Shown in pieces: positions 8,532 through 17,629 of a stretch of DNA of 64,000 bases. Below the pieces are notes generated by a model. It worked only from the letters and a program-made list of their open reading frames with translations. It had not been told where the DNA came from and did not search any database. How positions within the stretch are numbered: position 1 is the first letter of the stretch; each line of letters starts with the position of its first letter. The stretch comes from Haloarcula sp. CBA1127 (GTDB lineage: Archaea > Halobacteriota > Halobacteria > Halobacteriales > Haloarculaceae): NCBI RefSeq assembly GCF_001485575.1, contig NZ_BCNB01000001.1:1-64000 (forward strand), in the 5' to 3' direction. The position numbers and the translations under genes were made by a program.

Positions 8532-11500
8532 ATGGATACCACGATACAAGAAGTCAGACCTGACGAACTGGCAGACACCATCGAACTGGGCGAGGTAACC
8601 CTCGTTCTCGGTGCACCAGGTATCGGAACATCACAGCAGCTACGGCCACTGGGGCAGTCCGTCGAGCGACTGCCCGAGACGGACGTTGCTGACGACGGGG
8701 AACTCGTAATCGTCGAGGACTTCGTCTCAGCAGCGTTCGCCCTCGACGACGAGTCCCTCTCGACCTACCTTTACGAGTACGGGCAGAAATCGCTGTTTTC
8801 CATATCGGGTGGCGCAGTACTCGTCACCAATCCCCGGAGTTTCGACTGGCTCTGCCGGAGTGATCTGGGCGTGTCGGGCAGTTTCATCGAGACTGTCGAC
8901 AGGGTAGTGGTGGTTCGAACGCCGCCGACTGCTGCCGGGACAGCAATCGACGAGGTTCGACAGCGTCTCTCAGGTGGAACGCACGGGTTGGGTGACGACG
9001 AGCGAGCCGCCGTCCTGGAACGAGCCAGATATCCACCCTACTACTTCACCACTTCGGAACTGCAAGAGCACTTGGGATGGTACGACGGAACAGTCACGCC
9101 GGAAGCGTTTCTCCCCCTCTCGAAACACGACACGTCGGCAGTGCTCCTGCCTGGCGATGTCAGACGAGTGTTCGAGAGATATGAGATTACGAGCGGTCCC
9201 TTCGATAGCGAGTTCGCGGATGTCATCGCACGACTCCTTCCGAGAGGGGGTCTCCCCAGCCGAATCCCGAACGAGCGGTCGCCAGCGGTTCTGGCTGCGC
9301 TCGCGCTCGTCGCCGTTGGAATCGCCGAGGACGGGGACTGGCTCGATTCCCTCGTTCGAAATCGGACACTTTCACCGACTGCTGAGGCACTGGAACGTGC
9401 CCTGGATCTCCCGCCCGGAACAGTCGACCACCTCCAGGTCTTCGCCGGGGAGTCGATGCGAGCACGGATTCGCGAGCGTCTCACGGCTGACGACGAGGAA
9501 TCGATCTTCGACGTGTCTCGTGAAGCACTCGACGACGCAGTGGATGCGCTCCAGTCGGAGAGTGCATCGCTCGAAACCGTCTCCACGGACCCTGAAGCGT
9601 ATGGCTCCTCGCCACTCGTCGGTGCCTGGCACTGGGACGGGCCGGAGGCACTGCACGAGGCTGCTGCCGAGCGTGAGCTCCCGGGCACGATTCAGGAGGC
9701 TGACGAGACCGACGAGGAGGGGCTGGACTGGCGGTCGTTCGTCGACGGAGAGGACGGCAACGGTGGCGACGACCTCCTCGATGCGCTCGATGGCGGGCTG
9801 GTCGTCCTCAGTGGCCCGAGATCGAGCGGAAAACGACAGGTCGCTGCCACACTCGCTTCGGAACTCGAGGACTGGGGAACGACCGTCAAACTCCCCGACC
9901 TGAGAAACCCCGACCAGATTCGGACGGGGGTCGAAGCGACACCGAACACGGTCGTCGTCGCGACGTACGGGGCCGAACCAGCGAAGATACTCGGCGACGA
10001 TGGCGTCCGAGCACTCCCCGAGTGGGTCGGGGACGGAAGTTGTGCCGGCGCGCTGCTCATCTGTGACGACACCAATCGCGAGCGCCTCGACGAGATCGCT
10101 GAACGGGCTGGCTGTGACGAACTTCCAGCTTGGACTGACCGCGTCGAATTCTCGGTCAAGGATCCGAGCGTCGAGACTGATCGTGACCCGGCAGCCGTTG
10201 CGCAGGAGCTACTGGATGCAATTGGCTGGAACACGGTGCAGTTCCCGTCTCGTCGGAACGTCGACGTCGAGTCGGTCGCCGACCAGAGCACCCTGGCAGC
10301 CATTGCGAGTGTTCCGGATCACGCACTCGATGGGGCGTTCGTGGGGCGTGTTCTTGCTGAGGTTGTCGACATCGTCTCGACGACACACGGGCCCGACGCA
10401 GCACAGCAGTGGCTCTCGTTTGTCGACGACCTCGTGGCGGACGTGGGGCGGAATCGGAGTTCCGACACGGAGGGGGCTCTCCAGTACCGGGGCGAAGTTT
10501 ACGAGACCGCAATCACAGCCGTTGCGTTGGCTAATCCGAGAACTGACGAGTGGGTCCACGCGGTCGCACTCGGTGTGTTAGAGGTCACGAACGAGGTATC
10601 GAATCCCCACGAGGAGAGTATCGGCGGGAATTTAGAGCCGTTTGCCACCGCGTTCTCGGGTGCACTGGCGAGGCTCGCACAGCCGCCGGACGGATCGGTG
10701 GTAAACCACGGCGCAATCGGGTGTGTCGACGAAACGCTTCACGCTATGGTCGCGGACGACGGGTGGCGGTTTCCGCTTCACTTCGTCTACGGGAAGGCCG
10801 TCGGCCGGATCGTCCGACGGGCGGAGAATCCAGCGGCAGCGAACGGCGGTCTCGCGACGATCGTCTCACTCGTTCGCCAGTACGCTTCGAGTCCCAACGA
10901 TCACTTTACGACGGTCGTGCTTGCACAGAGCTTCGGGTCCATGCTCGGGGCCGTCGCGGACGGCGACTGTTCGCCCGAGGCGATGGCTGACTGGGTGGCC
11001 GATATCCAGTCCCGTGCCAGCGACGCGGTCGCGATCATTACCGATCAGGACGCCGGACCAGCGATGCTCGAAGCGTCCTACGTCGCCGCTGTCGGCCAGT
11101 GGGTGTTCGAACACGAGTGTTCGGACGACCGGATCGGCCCCTGGCTCGATGCCGTCGGGCGCAGCATGGCAAACACAGCGACAGTGTCGACACTCGACGT
11201 GGATCCCGAGGCGTTCGTGACGGACGCCTACGGGGGTGCCGTTCGGACCGTCGTCCAGACGGGCAACCTCGACCGCGCCGAGCAGTTGTTTGCGACGTGT
11301 CACCGTCTCGTCGACTCCATCACAGACGCCGGCCACTTCGACGCCGAACAGGAACTCCGGGCAGTGCTGCACGCCACGGCCCTCGCGGCCTTTGGCAACG
11401 TCGAGCAGCAATACCCAGATCAGGTCAGTCAGTACCCGTACGGCGTAAAATCGATTCCGTTCGACGACTCCCTGGGCTTCGAGGACTGGATGGCACTCTA

Positions 11501-12923
11501 CGACGAGTCAGTGACACGGGGTGGTGCCGCCACGGAGTCAACCCAGAAACGGACCCAGCATCTGACAGCCGTGTATCGCGACGCCCTTTCGACAGCCGTT
11601 CAGGGGTTCGAACCTGACTCGGCCGATTCGGACGACAGCGTCGAGACGAACGGGATGTATGGGTCGGCCGAGTCGGGCCACTGGGACGAGTGGAACATGT
11701 TTGGCGATTTGGCCGAACCTGACCCCAGTGTGACGCCACGCGAAGAGCACACGTGGTACACTGGCATCACGGACTGCATCGAAGCACGGGCGAGTTCGGC
11801 CGAATCGGTCGACAACCCGGTTCAGTTCCTCGCAGACGTCTACGGCGGCGCAGCCGTTCGATGGGCGGCTGATGGCGCATCGAGTCGTACCCAGGAGTGG
11901 GTCACGGTGCTCGTCCAGTCGCTACGTCACAGTCGCGAGTCCATCGACGAGCCCGACGAGACGACCTGGTTCAACGCGTTCGCGGCGGTCGACGCAGAGA
12001 TTCTGACTGCGGTGCTGACTCGGTCTGACGTTGGCGAACGCACGCACGAGCGACTGGTCAAGGCGGTGCTGTCACAGATCGAAACGGCTGCGACCGCGCC
12101 GGATAATCCACCACATCCAGTCGTGTACGTGGCCTCGGTGTTCGGTGGAGCACTCGGACACGCCGCCGGCGTCGAGTCTGAGGAGGTCCGCTTCTGTGTA
12201 ATCGAGGTGCTGTCGGTTCTCGACGACCAGTTCTCCCTCGACTGGATCGAGCTCGACCGAGCCGACATCTTCGAACGGATCTTCGCCGAGGCGTTCGCGA
12301 CGGTCGGTCGAACCCACACCGACAGCCTGGTGACCGACGAGTGGCTCGAGATCGTGAGCGCCAGGATCGAATCGACCGCCACACGGGAAGCACCGGACCG
12401 TCCGGACGAATTCGTCGCCGACGTGTACGTTCGAGCCCTGTTCGAGGCAGTGCAGGACGATGCCGACGAGTGGCGACGACGACTCGATTCGGAACTCCGT
12501 GACTTCACCAGGGGACCGTACGTGAACGACTCGGAAGCGTTCCTGGAAGCCCTCTACGCCGATGTGGTCGTCAAGGGTGCAGAGAGCCACGGCCCCCGAA
12601 CACGGATCGAAGCGTGTATTGACGCCGTGAACGAGTCTGTCCAGGATGCGATCGATGCTGATCTGCTCCGCGCCGATGGGGCCCACGAGCGAACGTTCTC
12701 GAACGCACGGGACACGCTGTTCTCGGCCAACGTTCGGGAACGCGCGGACTACATTGCGCGTCTCGATCAGGGACTCCAGGCCACAGATAACGGCGACATC
12801 TCCAGCGACATTTTCGATGCGGAGGGTGTCGACGACCCTGCTGACCCCGCCGACGGGCCGGATTCGACAACTGACTGTGATACCGATGATGGTGAGAACC
12901 CACCGAGACAGGAGGATCGGTGA
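8532..12923 (+). CDS. giant NTPase-like protein with two P-loop-like segments and C-terminal helical repeats
   Basis: A protein of 1463 residues, not assigned to a family I know. Near residues 28-36 is LGAPGIGTS, a Walker A-like loop lacking its lysine, followed by DDGELVIVEDF, a Walker B-like strand. Near residue 425 is a second loop, LSGPRSSGKR, with lysine present and the usual Ser/Thr replaced by Arg, followed by ATPNTVVVATYG and CAGALLICDDTN. From about residue 650 to 1400 a degenerate unit recurs: EAFVTDAYGGAVRTV, QFLADVYGGAAVRWA, VVYVASVFGGALGHA and DEFVADVYVRALFEA, roughly every 50-100 residues, predicting an all-helical solenoid. A STAND-like plan (NTPase then repeats) fits, but both nucleotide loops are non-canonical. 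No signal peptide or membrane segment is seen. The HEAT-repeat gene follows 89 bases later on the same strand, suggesting a joint function. Confidence 0.8.
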   Translation: MDTTIQEVRPDELADTIELGEVTLVLGAPGIGTSQQLRPLGQSVERLPETDVADDGELVIVEDFVSAAFALDDESLSTYLYEYGQKSLFSISGGAVLVTNPRSFDWLCRSDLGVSGSFIETVDRVVVVRTPPTAAGTAIDEVRQRLSGGTHGLGDDERAAVLERARYPPYYFTTSELQEHLGWYDGTVTPEAFLPLSKHDTSAVLLPGDVRRVFERYEITSGPFDSEFADVIARLLPRGGLPSRIPNERSPAVLAALALVAVGIAEDGDWLDSLVRNRTLSPTAEALERALDLPPGTVDHLQVFAGESMRARIRERLTADDEESIFDVSREALDDAVDALQSESASLETVSTDPEAYGSSPLVGAWHWDGPEALHEAAAERELPGTIQEADETDEEGLDWRSFVDGEDGNGGDDLLDALDGGLVVLSGPRSSGKRQVAATLASELEDWGTTVKLPDLRNPDQIRTGVEATPNTVVVATYGAEPAKILGDDGVRALPEWVGDGSCAGALLICDDTNRERLDEIAERAGCDELPAWTDRVEFSVKDPSVETDRDPAAVAQELLDAIGWNTVQFPSRRNVDVESVADQSTLAAIASVPDHALDGAFVGRVLAEVVDIVSTTHGPDAAQQWLSFVDDLVADVGRNRSSDTEGALQYRGEVYETAITAVALANPRTDEWVHAVALGVLEVTNEVSNPHEESIGGNLEPFATAFSGALARLAQPPDGSVVNHGAIGCVDETLHAMVADDGWRFPLHFVYGKAVGRIVRRAENPAAANGGLATIVSLVRQYASSPNDHFTTVVLAQSFGSMLGAVADGDCSPEAMADWVADIQSRASDAVAIITDQDAGPAMLEASYVAAVGQWVFEHECSDDRIGPWLDAVGRSMANTATVSTLDVDPEAFVTDAYGGAVRTVVQTGNLDRAEQLFATCHRLVDSITDAGHFDAEQELRAVLHATALAAFGNVEQQYPDQVSQYPYGVKSIPFDDSLGFEDWMALYDESVTRGGAATESTQKRTQHLTAVYRDALSTAVQGFEPDSADSDDSVETNGMYGSAESGHWDEWNMFGDLAEPDPSVTPREEHTWYTGITDCIEARASSAESVDNPVQFLADVYGGAAVRWAADGASSRTQEWVTVLVQSLRHSRESIDEPDETTWFNAFAAVDAEILTAVLTRSDVGERTHERLVKAVLSQIETAATAPDNPPHPVVYVASVFGGALGHAAGVESEEVRFCVIEVLSVLDDQFSLDWIELDRADIFERIFAEAFATVGRTHTDSLVTDEWLEIVSARIESTATREAPDRPDEFVADVYVRALFEAVQDDADEWRRRLDSELRDFTRGPYVNDSEAFLEALYADVVVKGAESHGPRTRIEACIDAVNESVQDAIDADLLRADGAHERTFSNARDTLFSANVRERADYIARLDQGLQATDNGDISSDIFDAEGVDDPADPADGPDSTTDCDTDDGENPPRQEDR

Positions 12924-13012
12924 GCTCGATGCTGTAGCGAGAGGACTCCCTGACCGACAACAGCCGACAGCCCCGAGCGGATCAAATACGCAACCCGATT
13001 TCAGAATACGAC

Positions 13013-14974
13013 ATGACGAATGACACCCCCGACGACGCAGCGCGACGAGCCAAGGAGCTCCGAGAGACAGTCGATCCCGCCACGGCGTCGGACGACGAGA
13101 TCGAGGCCCTGTGTGCGCTCCTCGACGGCCGCCACGGGCGCTCGGACGCCCAGGAAGCCCTCTGGAAGATCGGGGCCCACCCCAACTGCACTCGACGTGT
13201 CGCAGAGAGCCTCCAGCCGTACGTCGTCCACGAGACCAGACGGACACGGGAGGAGGCCCGCGATATGCTCACGTGGGTCGCACAGAATGACCTGGATGCG
13301 CTCGATACAACTGTCGAGTGGCTCGTGGAAAACCTCGACACCGAAGACGAGCACGTGCGAGAAACCGCCGTGACAGCGCTCGAGGCACTCGTCGAGACCA
13401 AGCCCGTGCTTGTTCGCTCGCACGTCGACGAGATCATCGACTGCCTCGATGACGAGTCGCTGCGTGGCTGTGCAATCACTCTGTTGGCGACGATCTCATA
13501 CGCCTACCCGATGGCGATCGCGCCTGCCAGACACGACCTGCTCGCACTGACCGAAGACGAGACAGTCGAGGAAAGTCCGTTGTCAGCGCCACTCGTCCAG
13601 ATCGCACTCGTCTGTCCCGATATCGTCGATCCCGTCGTCGAGGGCCTGCGAGACCGGCTTACCGAGCAGGCGGGACCACATCAGATCGGCACTGCGGTCG
13701 CACTCGCAAACGTCGCTATCGCCTATCCTGACCAACTCTCGGTCGTCGTCGAAGAGCTGCTGACACGTGTTGAAACGGAGATGGGAGATCGGTTTCGCAA
13801 CCTGGCCCGTGGGGAGATACTCGGCACTGTCGGGCGGATCGGTGCCGCACATCCCGATGCGGTCGTTCCCGAACTGGACCGTATCACCCCACACCTCGAA
13901 AGCGACGATCACCGTCTCCGATCAGGTGCCGTGAAAGCCCTTGGCGACATCGCGACCGTCCGGCCTGCTGCTGTCCGACCAACCGTCGACGACCTGGTGA
14001 CGCTGGTAGACGACAATGACGAGTCCGTGCGCAACGCCGCCGTGACGGAACTCGGGAAGATTGCAGCAGCGGACCCTGAGGTCGCACCGCGCGTCGTTAC
14101 GGCGTTGGACGACCGCTTCGACAGTACCGCGGACACCACAGACCCAATCCTCGCGGCGGTGGATGAAAGATATCGCGACGACGAGGTCGATGTGTCTGGG
14201 ATCATCGATGCGTACAAGCGAATCGGTGCCACACATCCCGAGGCACTCGACCCTGCCATTGAAGACCTCCGGACCTGCCTCGACGACGAGGTACTCTCGT
14301 GTGACGCCGCCGAAGCACTCGGCGAGATCGGTGCCAGCCGTTCAGCCACAGCTCGGCCAGCCGTTGAGGACCTTCGGGAGTTGCTCGACGACGGCTCGCT
14401 CCACAATCGGAGCGCCGCCGCAATCGCACTTGGGAAGATCGGGGCCGACGACTCCGAGGTTGCCGCGCTCGTCCGAGACGATCTTCAGACGCTTGCCGAG
14501 GACAGACAACGGTACGTGCGCGAGGCGGCAGCCGAGGCACTCGGAACGATTGCAGCAGCCGACACGGAACTACCGACGACGGTCAGTGACAGCCTGCGGC
14601 CACTCGTGGACGACGAGGATCGCGGCGTTCGAGTGGCAGCCCTCGAATCCCTCGGGAAGATCGGCGCGTCGGATCCCAACATAGACCCACACTGGTTCGA
14701 CGAGTTGCAGGCCGACCTCGGTGATGTCGACGCTGAACTGCGGGAGGAGACCGCTGAAGCCCTCGGGCGGATCGGCGCTTCCCACCCCGAACTTGCCGCC
14801 CCAGCCGCCGATGTCCTCCAGTCCCGCCTCGACTGTGACGAAGAATATATTGACCTGAAGGCATCGATTGCCGAGGCGGTACGGACGATCAAGCGATCCC
14901 ACTCCGATGCCGTCACACGCTCCGAGACGGAACTCCAGCGGTACATCGATGCGGTGCCTCGCCCTCACGAGTAG
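13013..14974 (+). CDS. HEAT-repeat protein
   Basis: A protein of 653 residues made almost wholly of HEAT/PBS-lyase-type repeats of 35-45 residues. Good examples are VRETAVTALEALVETKP, LRSGAVKALGDIATVRP, VRNAAVTELGKIAAADP, NRSAAAIALGKIGADDS, VREAAAEALGTIAAAD, VRVAALESLGKIGASDP and LREETAEALGRIGASHP. Such solenoids bind proteins or nucleic acids. It is very acidic and probably cytosolic. It follows the 1463-residue gene at 8532-12923 on the same strand, and both are repeat scaffolds, so they are likely partners. The same frame stays open for 69 codons after its TAG stop and still looks coding, so the original protein may have been longer. Confidence 0.85.
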   Translation: MTNDTPDDAARRAKELRETVDPATASDDEIEALCALLDGRHGRSDAQEALWKIGAHPNCTRRVAESLQPYVVHETRRTREEARDMLTWVAQNDLDALDTTVEWLVENLDTEDEHVRETAVTALEALVETKPVLVRSHVDEIIDCLDDESLRGCAITLLATISYAYPMAIAPARHDLLALTEDETVEESPLSAPLVQIALVCPDIVDPVVEGLRDRLTEQAGPHQIGTAVALANVAIAYPDQLSVVVEELLTRVETEMGDRFRNLARGEILGTVGRIGAAHPDAVVPELDRITPHLESDDHRLRSGAVKALGDIATVRPAAVRPTVDDLVTLVDDNDESVRNAAVTELGKIAAADPEVAPRVVTALDDRFDSTADTTDPILAAVDERYRDDEVDVSGIIDAYKRIGATHPEALDPAIEDLRTCLDDEVLSCDAAEALGEIGASRSATARPAVEDLRELLDDGSLHNRSAAAIALGKIGADDSEVAALVRDDLQTLAEDRQRYVREAAAEALGTIAAADTELPTTVSDSLRPLVDDEDRGVRVAALESLGKIGASDPNIDPHWFDELQADLGDVDAELREETAEALGRIGASHPELAAPAADVLQSRLDCDEEYIDLKASIAEAVRTIKRSHSDAVTRSETELQRYIDAVPRPHE

Positions 14975-14980
14975 CCCCTG

Positions 14981-15184
14981 GGATACGACGACGGATGGCG
15001 ACTCGAACCCACCGCTTCGGTCGTTGGTCCGCCGGACACTGTGGACGACTTTCGATCGTTGTCGAGATCACCGGTCGTCCTCGTGGCCGAGTGCACTGTC
15101 GTCTTCGAGGGAGACGTACTCGCCTGCGTCGAGGCCAACGAGAACGATTCCGAAGAACTACCGGCGTCGACTGTACGCCGGTGA
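14981..15184 (+). other. open, coding-like frame continuing after the HEAT-protein stop
   Basis: After the TAG at 14972-14974 the same frame stays open to TGA 15182-15184, and its product (SRSPVVLVAECTVVFEGDVL, ACVEANENDSEELP) has the acidic composition of real haloarchaeal protein. There is no ATG; the first possible start is GTG 15041. It may be a lost C-terminus of the HEAT protein or a small gene. It overlaps the 3' end of the minus-strand gene at 15158. Confidence 0.35.
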
Positions 15185-15397
15185 GAGCTCGGTCGCCTGC
15201 ATCTGTTCGTGGACGTCAGGATTGATTACCGGAATGACGCCCTCAATCTCCTCCTTTCCATACTCTTCACGGATGAGGTCATGGATATCGTTCGCGAGGG
15301 CAACAGCCTCGTCTTGCTTGGTGGCACTCGCCTCGTTCTCCGGGAAGTCAGCCAGTCCGATACCCTCAACAACGATGAACAGGTGGTCGTCACTCAT
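15158..15397 (-). CDS. small acidic protein of unknown function, second gene of a pair
   Basis: A protein of 79 residues starting MSDDHLFIVVEGIGLADF. It has a predicted strand, a helix rich in Asp/Glu (QDEAVALANDIHDLIREEYG) and a second strand (IEGVIPVINPDV). No family recognised. Its ATG overlaps the TGA of the 67-residue upstream gene (ATGA), so the two are translationally coupled. They converge on the HEAT-protein gene. Length, composition and coupling support a real gene; the role could be regulation of, or protection from, the large neighbours, but that is only inference. Confidence 0.65.
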   Translation of the reverse strand: MSDDHLFIVVEGIGLADFPENEASATKQDEAVALANDIHDLIREEYGKEEIEGVIPVINPDVHEQMQATELSPAYSRRR

Positions 15398-15593
15398 TGT
15401 CGACCTCCTCGACGAGTAGCGTCGTTTCGGGCAATGGATCGCGGGAAGTCGACAGGTTCTCCGAACTCTCCAGCGTTTCCTTGACCAACTCGACCAGTGC
15501 CTCCGGAACATTCCCAAAGTGAACGATAGCGTCGGGGTCGGGATAACTGTCGTATTGCTGTGCAGTCGTTTCGTCTGTCTTGTTTGCACTCAT
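15390..15593 (-). CDS. small acidic protein of unknown function, first gene of a pair
   Basis: A protein of 67 residues starting MSANKTDETTAQQYDSYPDP and continuing IVHFGNVPEALVELVKETLE. It has one clear amphipathic helix and an acidic C-terminus. No family recognised. It ends in the ATGA overlap with the 79-residue gene at 15158-15397, a typical translationally coupled pair. Composition is that of a genuine haloarchaeal protein. Confidence 0.6.
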   Translation of the reverse strand: MSANKTDETTAQQYDSYPDPDAIVHFGNVPEALVELVKETLESSENLSTSRDPLPETTLLVEEVDNE

Positions 15594-16350
15594 AATCAGT
15601 AGGCGGCACGCCCTCTCTGGGACGCCCTCACCACACAGGGGCGCAGAAAATTCGGGTAATTAGAGTTTGTAGAGACGGAAGTCTATTGTCGAGGAGAAGT
15701 GGGCAGTGCAGGGTATTGTGTGAACGATGCAAGGTATTTATGAGGGGTACTAACAAACACCATGGTCGGCGGCCTCTCCAAATGGTTGGGGCCTCGGGAG
15801 TGTCTGAGGCCATCGCTCCCACCCGTTTTCAATAGAGGACTGATAGCTACTGCATATTGGCTCTGTTGAAACCCTCACCAGGTGACAGTTCTTGTCCCAG
15901 TTGTAATAAATGCAGTTTACGTATCGGCTACAAGCGCACCTCCGACGAGTATAATAATTGTTTCAAGACACATGTGGAACTGTTCGCTCTACAACAATGG
16001 TGGGGAGTGTGTGGGCGAAAGGGAGACTCTGGGCCCATACTTCACGGTCATAGTCCAGTGTCTGCCTTTCGCCTCGGCTAGGATGTGGCGCCCACGCTAT
16101 GAGTTCTGAACTGTAGCGTTTGTCAGAGACGAACCTGTTCCCACATCTTGCTACTCCATGACAGCCATAAGAAATTGTTTTACTTCGAATGACAAATCAC
16201 GAAACTTATTGGACATTAATTGGAGGCATATCATTCCACTTTAGTCGCTCACTAAGGCTGTGCAGCGGACAGTGAGTTCAGCTAAAAGCGAGTTGAACGA
16301 TTTGTGGACAATCGGGGACAGTGTGGCGTAGAACCGCCGGTCAAAGAGTA
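15594..16350. other. gene-poor region with possible IS debris
   Basis: About 750 bases with no frame showing haloarchaeal coding character. The sequence ggctctgttgaaaccctcac at 15855-15874 resembles the outer end of some haloarchaeal insertion sequences, but no transposase or partner end was found. Base composition drops in G+C toward 16200. Confidence 0.35.
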
Positions 16351-16701
16351 TCAGATCATCTGATAGAATATCGGATACTTCCATGCTTGGCCTTGATACG
16401 CTTTCATGCTCGCGATAAGCGCAAAGCAAATCGTTGCTACCGCTATGAGTATTGCCAATGCTACACCAATAACCTCACTCACTACGATGCCGGTTATAGC
16501 AACGAACACAGCGACCAAAGACATGGGAACGTGCCAATTTAATGCATTAGATGCATTTGCTTTTATAAATTCGTCATCCGATACTAAATACACAAAGGCG
16601 ATGGCAAAAAAGCCAAAGAGCAGGCCAGCGATGTGAACCAGTGCTGCAATAGCAGTATTTTGATTACGATTACTCTCCTTTCCAGTGGCGCTCGCGGTCA
16701 T
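16351..16701 (-). CDS. DUF4870-like small membrane protein
   Basis: A protein of 116 residues from ATG 16701. After a short polar N-terminus come IAALVHIAGLLFGFFAIAF and AVFVAITGIVVSEVIGVALA, then ILIAVATICFALIASM: three to four membrane helices. The segment SNALNWHVPMSL, with an Asn-ALNW core, is typical of DUF4870, a family of small membrane proteins of unknown function. A longer frame upstream to 16812 lacks membrane or coding character, so the ATG at 16701 is preferred. Confidence 0.7.
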   Translation of the reverse strand: MTASATGKESNRNQNTAIAALVHIAGLLFGFFAIAFVYLVSDDEFIKANASNALNWHVPMSLVAVFVAITGIVVSEVIGVALAILIAVATICFALIASMKAYQGQAWKYPIFYQMI

Positions 16702-16849
16702 CAGTACACCAGATCTATTCACAGAGGCAATAAGAAAGATCAGACACAATTCCAAGTTGTGGAACTGTGAGTTACAACTTATGTTCCGTTCCAACATGGA
16801 TCTGAATAGCAATGGCAGGTAAAGTGCGTCTCAGAGATATATAGACACG

Positions 16850-17197
16850 ATGACCGACGAAGAGTTGAGTGGCATCTTGAACATCCTAAGCGATGAACAT
16901 TCGAGAACAATTCTCCAAGAAACAATGAAACGGCCAATGTCAGCTGATGAATTGAGTGAGATATGTAATATATCGACACAGACAGTCTATCGTCGGACAG
17001 ACAGACTCTCGTCATATGGTCTGTTAGAGACAGAAATGGAATATGATGAAGACGGCCACCATTTTCAGATTTATACCGCCGATCCAGCTCAGATTGTGAT
17101 TGGCATTTCTGAAGAGGATGCTAATGTGACTATCAGTAAGCGGGAACGAATGGCTGACCGCTTCAGCGAGTTTATAAGCCAAGTGAGGGATCAATGA
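16850..17197 (+). CDS. winged-helix (ArsR-like) transcription regulator
   Basis: A protein of 115 residues. Residues 1-60 form a winged helix: ILNILSDEHSRTILQETMK, SADELSEICNISTQTVYRRT and a recognition helix running into RLSSYGLLETEMEY. The C-terminal half (ITISKRERMADRFSEFISQ type) is helical. Its TGA overlaps the ATG of the 17194 membrane protein gene. This pairing of a small ArsR-like regulator with a three-helix membrane protein recurs in haloarchaea. It probably binds its own promoter, though no operator was identified. Confidence 0.8.
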   Translation: MTDEELSGILNILSDEHSRTILQETMKRPMSADELSEICNISTQTVYRRTDRLSSYGLLETEMEYDEDGHHFQIYTADPAQIVIGISEEDANVTISKRERMADRFSEFISQVRDQ

Positions 17198-17514
17198 TAG
17201 AAACTGGTTCGTGGCACCCGCTTGCAATCGTTGGCTTAGTTTTTTCACTCATAGCCCTTGCACTCGGTGTTAGTACTACGTATATTGCTATGCGCGGCTA
17301 TCTTCGGAACGGTCAGCGGCCAATGTTATTCGTTACTGTTGGGTTTATTTTTGTCCTCTTGACGCCCACTCTGTTGTTATTCGTGTTCATATTCCCAGTA
17401 GCAGAGGAAGCTATCTTCTATGCGATTAGTGCTATCAACCAGACTATTGGGCTATGTTTGATACTATATGGCCTCTGGACACCACGAACCTCAACTGTTT
17501 CAAAAAATGCTTAG
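17194..17514 (+). CDS. small membrane protein (DUF7521-like)
   Basis: A protein of 106 residues with three hydrophobic helices: LAIVGLVFSLIALALGVSTT, MLFVTVGFIFVLLTPTLLLF and AISAINQTIGLCLILYGLW. It overlaps the regulator gene by ATGA, so it is co-translated. Small three-helix proteins beside an ArsR-like regulator are common in haloarchaea (DUF7521-like). Function unknown; a membrane signal receiver for the regulator is a reasonable guess. Confidence 0.7.
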   Translation: MIETGSWHPLAIVGLVFSLIALALGVSTTYIAMRGYLRNGQRPMLFVTVGFIFVLLTPTLLLFVFIFPVAEEAIFYAISAINQTIGLCLILYGLWTPRTSTVSKNA

Positions 17515-17629
17515 ATGAATCTACTGAGACACTTTTTAGTTGATATTTTAACACCAGTCGTATGATAAAGAAACTGTACTGCGCATTAACAAATAAGCAG
17601 ACTCACGGGTTCCAGAGAACTGCCGTCGG

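Noticed and set aside
8455..8604. ATG frame of 49 codons overlapping the start of the giant gene
   Set aside because: The ATG lies only five bases after the candidate TATA box, and the product has Trp/Tyr-rich non-halophilic composition.
12072..13247. Long minus-strand open frame of 391 codons opposite the giant gene
   Set aside because: It is antisense to the strongly acidic, in-phase giant protein and HEAT genes; its product is Arg/Gly/Ser-rich, as expected of the reverse of G+C-rich coding DNA.
15855..15874. Sequence resembling the end of an insertion sequence (ggctctgttgaaa...)
   Set aside because: No partner end, target duplication or transposase nearby; kept only as a remark.
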